Assembly (NCBI GenBank): GCA_913060495.1
Contig: CAJXRP010000001.1
Coordinates: 184,454 to 248,453, forward strand
Reading direction: 5' to 3'
Source: an uncultured Gammaproteobacteria bacterium
GTDB lineage: Bacteria; Pseudomonadota; Gammaproteobacteria; Pseudomonadales; Pseudohongiellaceae
Length of the DNA stretch: 64,000 nt
In this document: one piece after another, positions 36,483 through 45,081 of the stretch
Layout: each line of letters starts with the position of its first letter
Position numbering within the stretch: position 1 is the first letter of the stretch
The notes under the pieces: model-generated
Databases searched by the model: none
What the model saw: only the letters and a program-made list of their open reading frames with translations
Told to the model about the DNA's origin: nothing
Made by a program: the position numbers and the translations under genes

Positions 36483-37184
36483 GTGCGTCAGACTAAGTCC
36501 GGATCCCGCGAGATACAGCTGGAGAGCTCCTGGAGAGCAAAGCTGCAGGACGATTTCAATTCTAGCTACATGGCTGAGCTGCGCGATTTTTTGCGTGAGC
36601 AGAACGCATTAGGCAAGACTATATATCCTGCCTCAAATGAGGTTTTCGCTGCACTTAATGCGACGCCATTCGATGCAGTAAAGGTCGTTATACTAGGACA
36701 AGATCCTTATCACGGGCCTGGGCAGGCGCACGGGCTCTGTTTCTCTGTTAAACAAGATGTCCGGGTGCCACCTTCTTTGCGCAATATCTACAAAGAGCTG
36801 TCTGCTGATATAGATTTCGTGCCCCCAAAGCATGGCTGCCTCACTGAGTGGGCACAGCAGGGAGTGTTACTTCTCAACTCCGTGCTAACAGTTGAGGCGA
36901 GTCTTGCCGCATCACATCAGGGCAGGGGTTGGGAAAGGTTTACCGATAGCGTGGTGAACCACCTTAATGCTGAGGCAAACAACATCGTTTTTATTCTATG
37001 GGGAAACTATGCCCAGAAGAAGGGTGCGATGATCGATAAGGCGCGTCATCTTGTTCTACAATCACCTCATCCCTCGCCGTTGTCCGCGAGTCGAGGTTTT
37101 TTTGGTAACCATCATTTTTCTAAGAGCAATGAATACCTATTGGCACATAATAAGACGGCAATAGACTGGCAGTTATCCAGTTAA
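36483..37184 (+). CDS. ung: uracil-DNA glycosylase
   Basis: Family 1 glycosylase, 233 aa, removing uracil from DNA to begin base excision repair. GTG start (MRQTKSGSREIQLESSWRAK) after AAAGG. The catalytic motif GQDPYHGPGQAHGLCFSV (Asp in the water-activating loop) is near residues 78-95, and the DNA minor-groove loop SPHPSPLSASRGFFG (catalytic His) is near 198-212. LLLNSVLTVEASLAASH is also conserved. Follows lysS by 44 bp. Confidence 0.96.
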   Translation: MRQTKSGSREIQLESSWRAKLQDDFNSSYMAELRDFLREQNALGKTIYPASNEVFAALNATPFDAVKVVILGQDPYHGPGQAHGLCFSVKQDVRVPPSLRNIYKELSADIDFVPPKHGCLTEWAQQGVLLLNSVLTVEASLAASHQGRGWERFTDSVVNHLNAEANNIVFILWGNYAQKKGAMIDKARHLVLQSPHPSPLSASRGFFGNHHFSKSNEYLLAHNKTAIDWQLSS

Positions 37185-37217
37185 TGTCCGTTACAAAATT
37201 AAAATCAGGATCGAATT

Positions 37218-38444
37218 ATGAGTGATAATTGCATCATCGTAGGCGCGAGCCATGCTGGAGTTTCTCTTGCACTGCAGCTTCGTAAGGAAGGTTGGACGGC
37301 TCCGATCAAGCTAATCGGTGAAGAATCTGAGCTGCCTTATCATCGCCCTCCGTTGTCGAAGGAGCACCTGGCAGGAAAGAAAGATTTAGATGCCATGCAG
37401 CTGCGCCCCGCGAAGTTATACGCAGACAATGACATCGATCTGCTGCTATCCACCCGAGTAAGCAATATTGATGTTCAAGCGCGAGAGGTCCAGCTGGATA
37501 GCGGTGAGACTTTAGGCTATCAAAAGCTAGCATTGTGTACCGGTGCGAGTGTGCGCGAATTCATTCCCGCTAGCGGTATGAAAAACGTATTCTATATTCG
37601 TAAGGCGGCGGATATTGCCCAACTTGCGCCCCATGTTAAGAAGGGGCGTCGCGCAGTTGTTATTGGCGGCGGTTACATCGGCTTGGAGGCAGCTGCGGTA
37701 TTGGTGCAACAAGGCGTTGATGTGTCGGTATTAGAGATGTCCGAGCGCATTTTGCAAAGAGTCACAAGTCCGGAAATGTCGAGCTATATGCAGCGTCTAC
37801 ATGAGTCTCATGGCGTAGAGATTTGTACCGGAGTCGAGGTTAGTTCGATACGGGAAGAGGGGCAGGAGAAACTCATTGAGTGTGCCGACGGAACAGAGTT
37901 TAGAGCAGACTTCCTAATTGTTGGTATAGGCGTAATAGCAAATACAGCTCTGGCCTTGAATGCTGGAATCGAGGGCGAGGCTGGTATACAAGTGGATGAG
38001 TATTGCCGGACCAGTGATGAGCATGTGTATGCTGCCGGCGACTGTACTGTGCATCCAAGTTTAATCTACCAGCGGCAATTACGCTTAGAGTCGGTTCAGA
38101 ATGCGAATGATCAGGGGCGCGTTGCGGCTGCCAATATGTGCGGGAGAGAGCAGGTGTATGATGCTGTGCCTTGGTTTTGGTCGGATCAATACACTATTAA
38201 GTTACAGATGGTCGGCCTCAATAATGATTATGATCAAGTTGTAATGAGGGGTTCGACTGACGGTGGAGTCGATGCTAGCTTCGCCTTGTTCTATTTAAAG
38301 GAAGGTGTGCTGATTGCTGCGGATTGTGTGGCTCGACCCAAGGAATTCATGATTAGCAAGAGGCTGATAAAAGAGAAGGCACAGCTAGCTGCAGAGCTGC
38401 TGCAGAACGAAGAGATAGAACCTATAAATTTCGCTGCTAGCTAA
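37218..38444 (+). CDS. FAD-dependent ferredoxin/rubredoxin reductase-like protein
   Basis: 408-aa pyridine nucleotide-disulfide oxidoreductase of the type that passes electrons from NAD(P)H to a ferredoxin or rubredoxin. The FAD-binding fold is CIIVGASHAGVSLALQLRKE at the N-terminus, the NAD(P)-binding fold is VIGGGYIGLEAAAVLVQQG near 151-169, and the second FAD motif is VYAAGDCTVHPS near 275. The C-terminal domain (about 325-400) has WFWSDQYTIKLQMVGL, typical of the reductase C domain. No ferredoxin or oxygenase is adjacent, so its partner and pathway are unknown. Confidence 0.88.
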   Translation: MSDNCIIVGASHAGVSLALQLRKEGWTAPIKLIGEESELPYHRPPLSKEHLAGKKDLDAMQLRPAKLYADNDIDLLLSTRVSNIDVQAREVQLDSGETLGYQKLALCTGASVREFIPASGMKNVFYIRKAADIAQLAPHVKKGRRAVVIGGGYIGLEAAAVLVQQGVDVSVLEMSERILQRVTSPEMSSYMQRLHESHGVEICTGVEVSSIREEGQEKLIECADGTEFRADFLIVGIGVIANTALALNAGIEGEAGIQVDEYCRTSDEHVYAAGDCTVHPSLIYQRQLRLESVQNANDQGRVAAANMCGREQVYDAVPWFWSDQYTIKLQMVGLNNDYDQVVMRGSTDGGVDASFALFYLKEGVLIAADCVARPKEFMISKRLIKEKAQLAAELLQNEEIEPINFAAS

Positions 38445-38448
38445 ACTT

Positions 38449-38829
38449 TCAGTCTCCTGTGTATTCACAGCCGCTGGTGCAGGTTTCGCGGATTTGGATA
38501 GACGACAATTCAGTGAGCTGTGGTTGCAGCTCATTCCAGATCCAGCGTGCTAGCACTTCGCTCGTTGGATTCTCTAGACCCGGAATTTCATTCAGGTAGT
38601 AATGATCCAGTCGCTCCAATATCGGCTTGAATGCATCGGAAATCTTCGAGAAATCCATTACCCAGCCGCTTTCGGTGCCAACAGGCCCTTCGACTTCAAT
38701 CTTAACGAGGAAGGAATGGCCATGAAGGCGAGCGCATTTGTGATCCTCAGGTACGTTGGGGAGCCTGTGGGCTGCTTCGAAGCGGAATTCTTTGAATATT
38801 TTCATAACAGGGTGCTCGTGCTTGGCCAT
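38449..38829 (-). CDS. queD: 6-carboxy-5,6,7,8-tetrahydropterin synthase QueD
   Basis: Zinc enzyme, 126 aa, making 6-carboxytetrahydropterin from dihydroneopterin triphosphate, the step before QueE in this window. Zinc histidines are in [11 protein letters not shown] and [11 protein letters not shown], the catalytic Cys is in HKCARLHGH, and the C-terminal ETCTSGCEY carries the conserved Glu. The start is taken at ATG 38829 with an AGG upstream; ATG 38805 ([15 protein letters not shown]) is an alternative closer to the family N-terminus. Convergent with the ferredoxin reductase gene. Confidence 0.93.
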   Translation of the reverse strand: MAKHEHPVMKIFKEFRFEAAHRLPNVPEDHKCARLHGHSFLVKIEVEGPVGTESGWVMDFSKISDAFKPILERLDHYYLNEIPGLENPTSEVLARWIWNELQPQLTELSSIQIRETCTSGCEYTGD

Positions 38830-38947
38830 TACTGGGCCTGAAGCTGATTAGGATTGGCGCAACATACTATCTCGTCCGTTTTATGTATAGGCCCTTTGGC
38901 ATATAATCATTCAATCCCGCAGTGAATCCTATCGGATCAGGCGCACT

Positions 38948-41308
38948 ATGAACCTCTCATCTCGGCTACAGCCCATTCGCCGCTTTTTCTCCGAAGGAAA
39001 GAGGCTGCCTATCTATCTGGGCATTTTTAGCACCTGCTTTGTCCTATGGTTACAGCTTAATCCGCCTACGGTCGTTGCTAATTTTATCGAACGTCTCGAA
39101 TTTCTGGTCTACGATCAGCGGCTCAGTATCATGCCAAAACATGTCAAGTCGGCTAATAACAAGATCGTTATTGTCGATCTCGATGAACGTTCCTTGCAGG
39201 CAGAAGGGCAATACCCCTGGAATCGAATTAAGGTTGGTCAGTTAACGGAAAAGCTGCGTGATAATGGCGTGCTTGTGGCTGGCTTCGATATTACTTTTCC
39301 TGAGCCAGATCGCAGTATCCGAGATCTGTTGCAGACGGTCGATCTCTCGCAATTTGATTCGAGTTTTAATGAGACTTTGACTCAAATTGAGCCGCAGATT
39401 AATGCCGACCAATATTTTGCTAATGCGATGCAAAGTGGAATCGATGTAGTTCTAGCGATTAATTTCACCACACAGTCCACTGCAGCCTACAACGAACTGC
39501 CCAAGTCGATCGTCGATATTGGGGCTGAATTGGCAGAAGACGTTACCGTTTCTGATATGACCGGTTACACCGGCAATATAGAGGTTCTACAGTCAGCGGC
39601 TTTTGGTAGCGGCAGCATGAATCAGGTGCCGGATTCGGATGGTGTGGTACGCCGTGTTCCGCTGCTGATGCGCTACGGTTCTGATTTATTTCCTACGCTC
39701 TCTTTAGAGATGATTCGCGTTTATAACTTTGCCGAAAGCTACGAGCTAATCACGGAAAACTATGGTGAGCTAGAGGTGGTGCGTGGCGTTGGCGTCGGCG
39801 TCGAGGCTGGTAGGTTCGAAATACCAACGGACGGATTTGCAAAAGTCATTGTGCCGTATATTGGTCCGTCATCGGAATTCGACGACAGTTCATTCCCCTA
39901 TATCTCGGCCACGGATGTGCTCAGAGACAATCTGAGTGAAGAGGAGAAAAGCCAGCTGCAGAATAGTCTTGTACTGGTTGGCACGAGTGCGCCTGGGCTA
40001 GGTGATATTCGGGCGATGCCGCTGGATATTGTGTATCCCGGGGTAGAGGTGCACGCGAATATGTTGAACGCGCTTTTGGATTCGGTTGCCACGGTGGAGG
40101 TGGATTCCGGTGAGGCTTCAACTGAGTCGGTTTTCTCAGGCTTCACTCCGGCTACTAATATCTATTTTCCTTATCGACCGGATTGGACAAGCGGGGCTCT
40201 ATTTGTAGTTATTACCGCTTTGGGTTTGCTTATGTCGATGGTATTTCCAATCATGGGCGCGGCAACCATGGCGGTAACAGGTAGCGTATTGCTCACCGCT
40301 ACTGTATGGGGGAATTTTCAGATGTGGGATATCTACAAGTTGGATTTTCCACTGGTTCTATTATTACTCTTGATCTTACTCGTTACGATGACCAATCTGA
40401 TTTACGGATTCCTGAGTGAAAGTCAGACACGTAAGACGATCAAAGGAATGTTTGATCAGTACGTGCCGCCGGCTCATATTGATTCGATGTTGGACGATCC
40501 AGAAAATTATAGTTTTGAGGGAGAGAGTAAGGACATGAGTGTTCTTTTTTGTGATATTCGAGATTTCACCACGATTTCCGAAGCATTGAGCGCCACCGAA
40601 CTAAAGAAATTAATGAACGATTTCTTCACCCCGATCACGAAGATTATTTTTGAGAACAATGGCACTATTGATAAATATGTAGGCGACATGGTGATGGCCT
40701 TTTGGGGGGCGCCTCTGGAGGATCTTAAGCATAGGGAAAATTCCATCAAAGCTGCTCTGTTAATGTTAGAGAAAGTAGAGGAGCTGCGACCGATATTCAT
40801 AGAAAGAGGTTATCCAGAAGTCGCGATCGGCATTGGCGTTAATTCTGGCATGATGAATGTGGGAGACATGGGATCGATTTATCGCCGCTCGTACACAGTG
40901 TTGGGTGATGCGGTAAACCTGAGTTCGAGGCTCGAGGGGCTCACGAAATTCTACGGTATAAAGCTGCTAGTGGGAGAGGCCGCAACACAGGGTTTAGATG
41001 GCTTCCTGTTTCGACACATCGATAGGGTTAAGGTAAAAGGGAAGATCAAGGCGGTTGATTGCTACGAGCCTATTTGTGAATTAAATAAAGCTGATGACGA
41101 GCTTACCCAGAGGGTGTCGGATTATCACAAGGCACTGGATTTCTATTTTTCCCAAGACTGGGGCGGTGCCGAGAGCCTTTTCAAGGCCTTGCAGCAGAAC
41201 GAGCCAGAAACCCTGTTATATAAGGTATATTTAGAGCGAATCGAGACCTTAAAGGAAAAGGTTTTACCCGAAGATTGGGACGGGGCCTTTACACATACCA
41301 GTAAGTAG
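38948..41308 (+). CDS. CHASE2 sensor adenylate/guanylate cyclase
   Basis: 786-aa membrane sensor cyclase. One membrane segment near 22-40 leads into a periplasmic CHASE2 domain (about 45-400; KIVIVDLDERSLQAEGQYPW, LVAGFDITFPEPDRS, LVLVGTSAPGLGDIRAMPLD). Two to three membrane segments follow at about 410-480, then a class III cyclase domain (about 525-710). Metal-binding Asp residues are D536 (VLFCDIRDFT) and D580 (YVGDMVMAFWGAP), with DKYVGD and GDAVNLSSRLEGL in the catalytic site. The last 60 residues are helical (TPR-like). It should make cAMP in response to an unknown external signal. A TATAAT at 38902-38907 may be its -10. Confidence 0.92.
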   Translation: MNLSSRLQPIRRFFSEGKRLPIYLGIFSTCFVLWLQLNPPTVVANFIERLEFLVYDQRLSIMPKHVKSANNKIVIVDLDERSLQAEGQYPWNRIKVGQLTEKLRDNGVLVAGFDITFPEPDRSIRDLLQTVDLSQFDSSFNETLTQIEPQINADQYFANAMQSGIDVVLAINFTTQSTAAYNELPKSIVDIGAELAEDVTVSDMTGYTGNIEVLQSAAFGSGSMNQVPDSDGVVRRVPLLMRYGSDLFPTLSLEMIRVYNFAESYELITENYGELEVVRGVGVGVEAGRFEIPTDGFAKVIVPYIGPSSEFDDSSFPYISATDVLRDNLSEEEKSQLQNSLVLVGTSAPGLGDIRAMPLDIVYPGVEVHANMLNALLDSVATVEVDSGEASTESVFSGFTPATNIYFPYRPDWTSGALFVVITALGLLMSMVFPIMGAATMAVTGSVLLTATVWGNFQMWDIYKLDFPLVLLLLLILLVTMTNLIYGFLSESQTRKTIKGMFDQYVPPAHIDSMLDDPENYSFEGESKDMSVLFCDIRDFTTISEALSATELKKLMNDFFTPITKIIFENNGTIDKYVGDMVMAFWGAPLEDLKHRENSIKAALLMLEKVEELRPIFIERGYPEVAIGIGVNSGMMNVGDMGSIYRRSYTVLGDAVNLSSRLEGLTKFYGIKLLVGEAATQGLDGFLFRHIDRVKVKGKIKAVDCYEPICELNKADDELTQRVSDYHKALDFYFSQDWGGAESLFKALQQNEPETLLYKVYLERIETLKEKVLPEDWDGAFTHTSK

Positions 41309-41359
41309 GGAAATAGTAATTTTTTTTGCACTAGTTTGCCTCTGAGAGCGCCGTCGTTG

Positions 41360-41387
41360 TTGACATGTCGGTCTAAGTCGGTAAAAT
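41360..41387 (+). promoter_or_regulatory. promoter of tRNA-Val/tRNA-Asp
   Basis: Consensus TTGACA (41360-41365) and TAAAAT (41382-41387) with a 16-bp spacer, followed by a GC-rich discriminator GCGCC, 20 bp before tRNA-Val. It is the strongest promoter by eye in the window and typical of stable RNA genes. Confidence 0.8.
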
Positions 41388-41406
41388 GCGCCTCTCTCTG
41401 TGCTAT

Positions 41407-41482
41407 GGGTGATTAGCTCAGTTGGGAGAGCGTCGCCCTTACAAGGCGAATGTCGGGGGTTCAAATCCCTCATCACCCACCA
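41407..41482 (+). tRNA. tRNA-Val(UAC)
   Basis: 76 nt with encoded CCA. The acceptor GGGTGAT pairs with ATCACCC, and the anticodon stem TCGCC/GGCGA encloses CTTACAA (anticodon TAC). Twenty bp before tRNA-Asp and co-transcribed with it. Confidence 0.97.
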
Positions 41483-41502
41483 CATAGTAAGAAGATTGCT
41501 GC

Positions 41503-41579
41503 GGACCGGTAGTTCAGCTGGTTAGAATGCCGGCCTGTCACGCCGGAGGTCGCGAGTTCGAGTCTCGTCCGGTCCGCCA
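41503..41579 (+). tRNA. tRNA-Asp(GUC)
   Basis: 77 nt with encoded CCA. The acceptor GGACCGG pairs with CCGGTCC with discriminator G73. Anticodon GTC lies in loop CTGTCAC. A T-rich ATTTTTCTC follows. Confidence 0.97.
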
Positions 41580-41628
41580 TTTTTCTCGTAAGATCCTCCT
41601 CAAATTCCATTCTTAATTTGTACTACCT

Positions 41629-42540
41629 ATGCCAGTAGATATTTCTATTAGCAAACCATCTACCGAGCCACTGCACTGCGGATTATTAGAACGCACAGGC
41701 GTGTCTTTGAATGTTCTGCGTCTCGATAAGTGTCATCCGCTGCTGTCGGGTAACAAGTGGTACAAGTTGAAATACAACCTGCTTGAATTTCAAGAGCAAG
41801 CTGAGCTGCCAATTCTCAGCTTTGGCGGGGCCTATTCTAATCATCTTCACGCGTTAGCGGCTGCTGGGAAGTTATTGGGTATGCGCACTATTGGCGTCGT
41901 GCGAGGAGAGATGCCAGAGCCACTGAACCCGGTTCTTGCGTTTGCCAAGCAGCAGGGGATGACTCTGGTGTCAATCAGTCGCAGCGACTATCGGCGAAAG
42001 CAGGATGCAGATTTTTTACAGGAACTGCATGCTAGTTTCGGTGACTTTCACTTACTGCCTGAGGGGGGAAGTAATTCCTTGGCGATCAAGGGCTGCGAAG
42101 AGATCGCCTCCTTGCTGAAATGGCAGGATAGCGCTGCAAACCGCTTGGTTGCGCTGTGCTGTGGCACCGGCACCACGATGGCAGGTTTGCTGAGCGGTTT
42201 GTCGAAGGTCGAGGCTGGTAGCGCTCCTGAGGTGCTGGGAGTTAGTGTCTTGAGGGGGGATGGTTATCTGCAATCTGAAATTTCAAGTCAATTACAGGCC
42301 TGTGGCTGCTACGACACCGCTGATTGGCGCGTAGATGATGCTTATCATTGTGGCGGTTATGCGCGCAGCAATCCTGCCTTAAAGTCATTCTTGAGTGAAT
42401 TCGCTACTTTCTCCGATCTGCCCCTTGAGCCGGTCTACACAGGCAAGCTGTTCTACGCTCTGTTTGATTTGATAGAGAGTAAGGTTATCCCTTCGGGGAC
42501 TGAAATAGTGGCGATACACAGCGGCGGAATTCATAACTAA
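41629..42540 (+). CDS. PLP enzyme, ACC deaminase/D-cysteine desulfhydrase family
   Basis: 303-aa fold-type II PLP enzyme. LLSGNKWYKLKYN places the Schiff-base Lys at 43. SFGGAYSNHLHALAAAGKLL is the substrate-phosphate region. CCGTGTTMAGLLSGL binds the PLP phosphate, and IVAIHSGGIHN closes the site. Members act on 1-aminocyclopropane-1-carboxylate, D-cysteine or related amino acids; the substrate cannot be told from sequence. Stands alone after two tRNAs. Confidence 0.83.
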   Translation: MPVDISISKPSTEPLHCGLLERTGVSLNVLRLDKCHPLLSGNKWYKLKYNLLEFQEQAELPILSFGGAYSNHLHALAAAGKLLGMRTIGVVRGEMPEPLNPVLAFAKQQGMTLVSISRSDYRRKQDADFLQELHASFGDFHLLPEGGSNSLAIKGCEEIASLLKWQDSAANRLVALCCGTGTTMAGLLSGLSKVEAGSAPEVLGVSVLRGDGYLQSEISSQLQACGCYDTADWRVDDAYHCGGYARSNPALKSFLSEFATFSDLPLEPVYTGKLFYALFDLIESKVIPSGTEIVAIHSGGIHN

Positions 42541-42636
42541 AGTTAATAAAAACAAATAGATAATTCTCTTATTGAATGTATGATGCTAATAAAGTGCGGC
42601 TGCCTAGGCGCGACTCACTGATAGCATTACGCAGTG

Positions 42637-42742
42637 CTAGCCGCTAAACTAATGGTCTCTTAGGATGCGTGCAAAGCCTCGCGATCAAACTGACTAAGGA
42701 GAGAATCGGTTAAGCAATACCACTAGCCGCTAACTAATCGTC
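42637..42742 (+). repeat. imperfect direct repeat before the metalloprotease gene
   Basis: CTAGCCGCTAAACTAATGGTC (42637-42657, listed as 21 bases only by position: core CTAGCCGCTAA) recurs at 42723-42742 with one base deleted and one substitution. The copies start 86 bp apart, and the second ends 3 bp before the start codon, in the place of a Shine-Dalgarno. Confidence 0.6.
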
Positions 42743-42745
42743 GCC

Positions 42746-45028
42746 ATGTTTCTATTACTAGCAATCAAGCAAGCCTTATTTAGGCGGGGGTTAAGCCGGA
42801 TCCTCGCTATGCTTTCCTTGTTGTGGCTGGTTCCAGTATATGGGCAACAAGCTTTCATCTACCCCATTCAACAGCTCGACAATCAGCAAGAGCCTCCAAC
42901 CTATGCGGAAATCTCGCAGCAGATAGCGCTCGACAGTGCTCAATTGGACGGCATTCACCTAGGCGCCTCTTTGAGTGTACAAATCTCCGACAGCCGGCAG
43001 ATACAATTACAGGTTGTGATGTTGGATAGCTATGTGAATGGCGATCGGGTAATCGGGGCAGAAGGGCGCCAAGACGACAGATCGTTTTCACTCACTCTTA
43101 CTCGGGGGCAGCGCAGCCTGTTCGGACACCTTAGTAGTAATGACGAGATTTTCCAGCTGTACGCGATCGCGAATGCGGAAAGCGCGCATTACCAGGGCTG
43201 GATCTACAAACCTGGGAGCCTAGTCGATATCGAACAGGATTTTCAGAACGATTACATCATTATCGATAAAGCCGGTAACGCCGAGACGCTACAGATGCCT
43301 CAGGCAGAAATAATTTCCGTTCTTCCTATGCAGATTGATGCGCTGCGCTCGCAATTACCCTCCGCGGAAGTAGGGACTGACGAGGCTGCGGTGAGCACGC
43401 CGGAAATAGATTCCGGTAACTTCCGCGTTGCTCAGAATTTTGCCAGCGACAGTGTATTGCTTGGCAACAGGATTGATGTAAACCTCGAGTTTGAGAACAT
43501 AAGCAATCAATCCCATAGCAATTTATATATGGAAGTTTTTTTCGTTCTCGAAAACAGCGAATTAGTTGCAGCTCCTGCTGAGTGCCGTGAGCAGTTGAGC
43601 CTTTCTTTGCAGAAAACTATCTATTGTGAGCTGGGGAACTTTGAGCCCGGAGAGAAAAAATCCTTTAGCTATAGTGTCACAACCGATGACCGAGCTAAGC
43701 CTAGGGTAGTCAGCTCCGTGATCATGGGCAATCTGCGAATCGACGGCTTTGTTAATGTGGTGGAAGATATTCGAGTGGACAGCGACGGTGATGGCATTAG
43801 TGACTTCAATGAGATGCTGCTATCGACCGACGCTACGAATCCTAGTTCGGTAGACAATAGTAACTCTGTGATCGATGTGCTCACTCTTTATACCCCGGGA
43901 GCTGCTGCGATATATCCCTATGGTGTCCAGACTCGTATTAACCAATTGATTAGCGTTGCCAATCAGGTTTATGCCGATAGCGGCGTCAAAATCACATTGC
44001 GTCCGGTCTATCACGGTCTAGTTGATTATAACGACAACGATGATATGGATACGGCCCTCAATCACCTCATTGCCAAGACAGATGGTGCGTTTAGCGATAT
44101 AGACGATCTAAGGAGAATTTACGGAGCTGATCTGGTTATGCTGTTTAGGCCAACGCAAGCCGGTGAGGGACGTTGTGGTTTGGCGCCGGTAGGTGGGTTT
44201 GGCACTAATGGAGACTTTAGTAGTGTCGCTGAGCGAAACACAGCCTATTCCCATATTGCTGTGGATTGCCCTGTCGACTTAGTTGTTGCTCATGAACTAG
44301 GACATAACATGGGTCTAAGCCATTCACATCTCGAAGATGGTAGCGGTGGTACCTTCAATTTTTCAACGGGTTATGGAGTCGAGGGTCAATTTGTTACGGT
44401 AATGGCTTATCCAGGCGCGTTCAACACGAACACGCGCGTATCACTCTTCTCCAATCCGCTTCAAGGCTGTCTCGGATTCGATTGTGGTGTCGATTCTGAG
44501 CATGAATTTGGCGCCGATGCAGTGCGTTCTCTAAACCTTGTTCGGCACCAGATTGCGAATTACTTTCCCTCACAAGTTCCCGAATTGCCTAGTGCCGCTA
44601 TCTCCACGCTTTCAGGAGAAGCAAGTACTGCTAATATATCTATCGCAGCGAGTCGTGATGGTGGCTTATCCTTTACAAGGAATGTGGCTGCAAATGATTC
44701 GGTAAGCCTAGAAGCGCAGGTGCAGATTGATGAGCGGCACGTCGGTCAGCCAGGTGGCATCTATTTGCTGATTGGGTTCGAAGGCCAAGGGCTTTTCCAG
44801 TTAAATAAATTGGCAGAATTGGAAGAGTGGGATAACACTGCAGAAGGATTGATTGCGTTCAACGGTAATCGTTCACTGCGCAAGCTTGAGCATCTTACGA
44901 TTTTCGATGGTTTTCGATTCGGTCAAGCATTCTCGAATCAAAAATTAGTGGTGTACGTTGCGTATTGGGCGGAGAGTAGTGGCGAGCTGGTGTACACTGG
45001 GGAACCTTACCTGCTTAGTATTGAATAG
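42746..45028 (+). CDS. secreted metzincin protease (reprolysin-like)
   Basis: 760-aa exported zinc protease. Residues 1-34 are a signal peptide (RRGLSRILAMLSLLWLVPVY then GQQ). An N-terminal prodomain-like region reaches about 220. A CARDB/DUF11-like beta domain (about 225-335) contains SDSVLLGNRIDVNLEFENIS. A thrombospondin type 3-like calcium repeat DSDGDGISDFNEMLLSTDA begins near 345. The catalytic domain (about 370-610) has HELGHNMGLSH with zinc His 516, 520 and 526 and Glu 517; the Met-turn is VMAY (Met 553). Cysteines near 476, 509, 575 and 579 probably form disulfides. The C-terminal 140 residues are of unknown type. The start lacks a Shine-Dalgarno. Substrate unknown. Confidence 0.85.
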   Translation: MFLLLAIKQALFRRGLSRILAMLSLLWLVPVYGQQAFIYPIQQLDNQQEPPTYAEISQQIALDSAQLDGIHLGASLSVQISDSRQIQLQVVMLDSYVNGDRVIGAEGRQDDRSFSLTLTRGQRSLFGHLSSNDEIFQLYAIANAESAHYQGWIYKPGSLVDIEQDFQNDYIIIDKAGNAETLQMPQAEIISVLPMQIDALRSQLPSAEVGTDEAAVSTPEIDSGNFRVAQNFASDSVLLGNRIDVNLEFENISNQSHSNLYMEVFFVLENSELVAAPAECREQLSLSLQKTIYCELGNFEPGEKKSFSYSVTTDDRAKPRVVSSVIMGNLRIDGFVNVVEDIRVDSDGDGISDFNEMLLSTDATNPSSVDNSNSVIDVLTLYTPGAAAIYPYGVQTRINQLISVANQVYADSGVKITLRPVYHGLVDYNDNDDMDTALNHLIAKTDGAFSDIDDLRRIYGADLVMLFRPTQAGEGRCGLAPVGGFGTNGDFSSVAERNTAYSHIAVDCPVDLVVAHELGHNMGLSHSHLEDGSGGTFNFSTGYGVEGQFVTVMAYPGAFNTNTRVSLFSNPLQGCLGFDCGVDSEHEFGADAVRSLNLVRHQIANYFPSQVPELPSAAISTLSGEASTANISIAASRDGGLSFTRNVAANDSVSLEAQVQIDERHVGQPGGIYLLIGFEGQGLFQLNKLAELEEWDNTAEGLIAFNGNRSLRKLEHLTIFDGFRFGQAFSNQKLVVYVAYWAESSGELVYTGEPYLLSIE

Positions 45029-45050
45029 CTCCTGATTCTATCGAGCTATT
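45024..45050. terminator. bidirectional hairpin between metalloprotease and epimerase genes
   Basis: AATAGCTC (45024-45031, containing the protease stop codon) pairs with GAGCTATT (45043-45050) around an 11-nt loop. A T-rich CTCTCTTCTTT stretch follows on the plus strand. Lies between convergent genes. Confidence 0.45.
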
Positions 45051-45081
45051 AATTACTCTCTTCTTTGTTCAGGTTTTCTGC

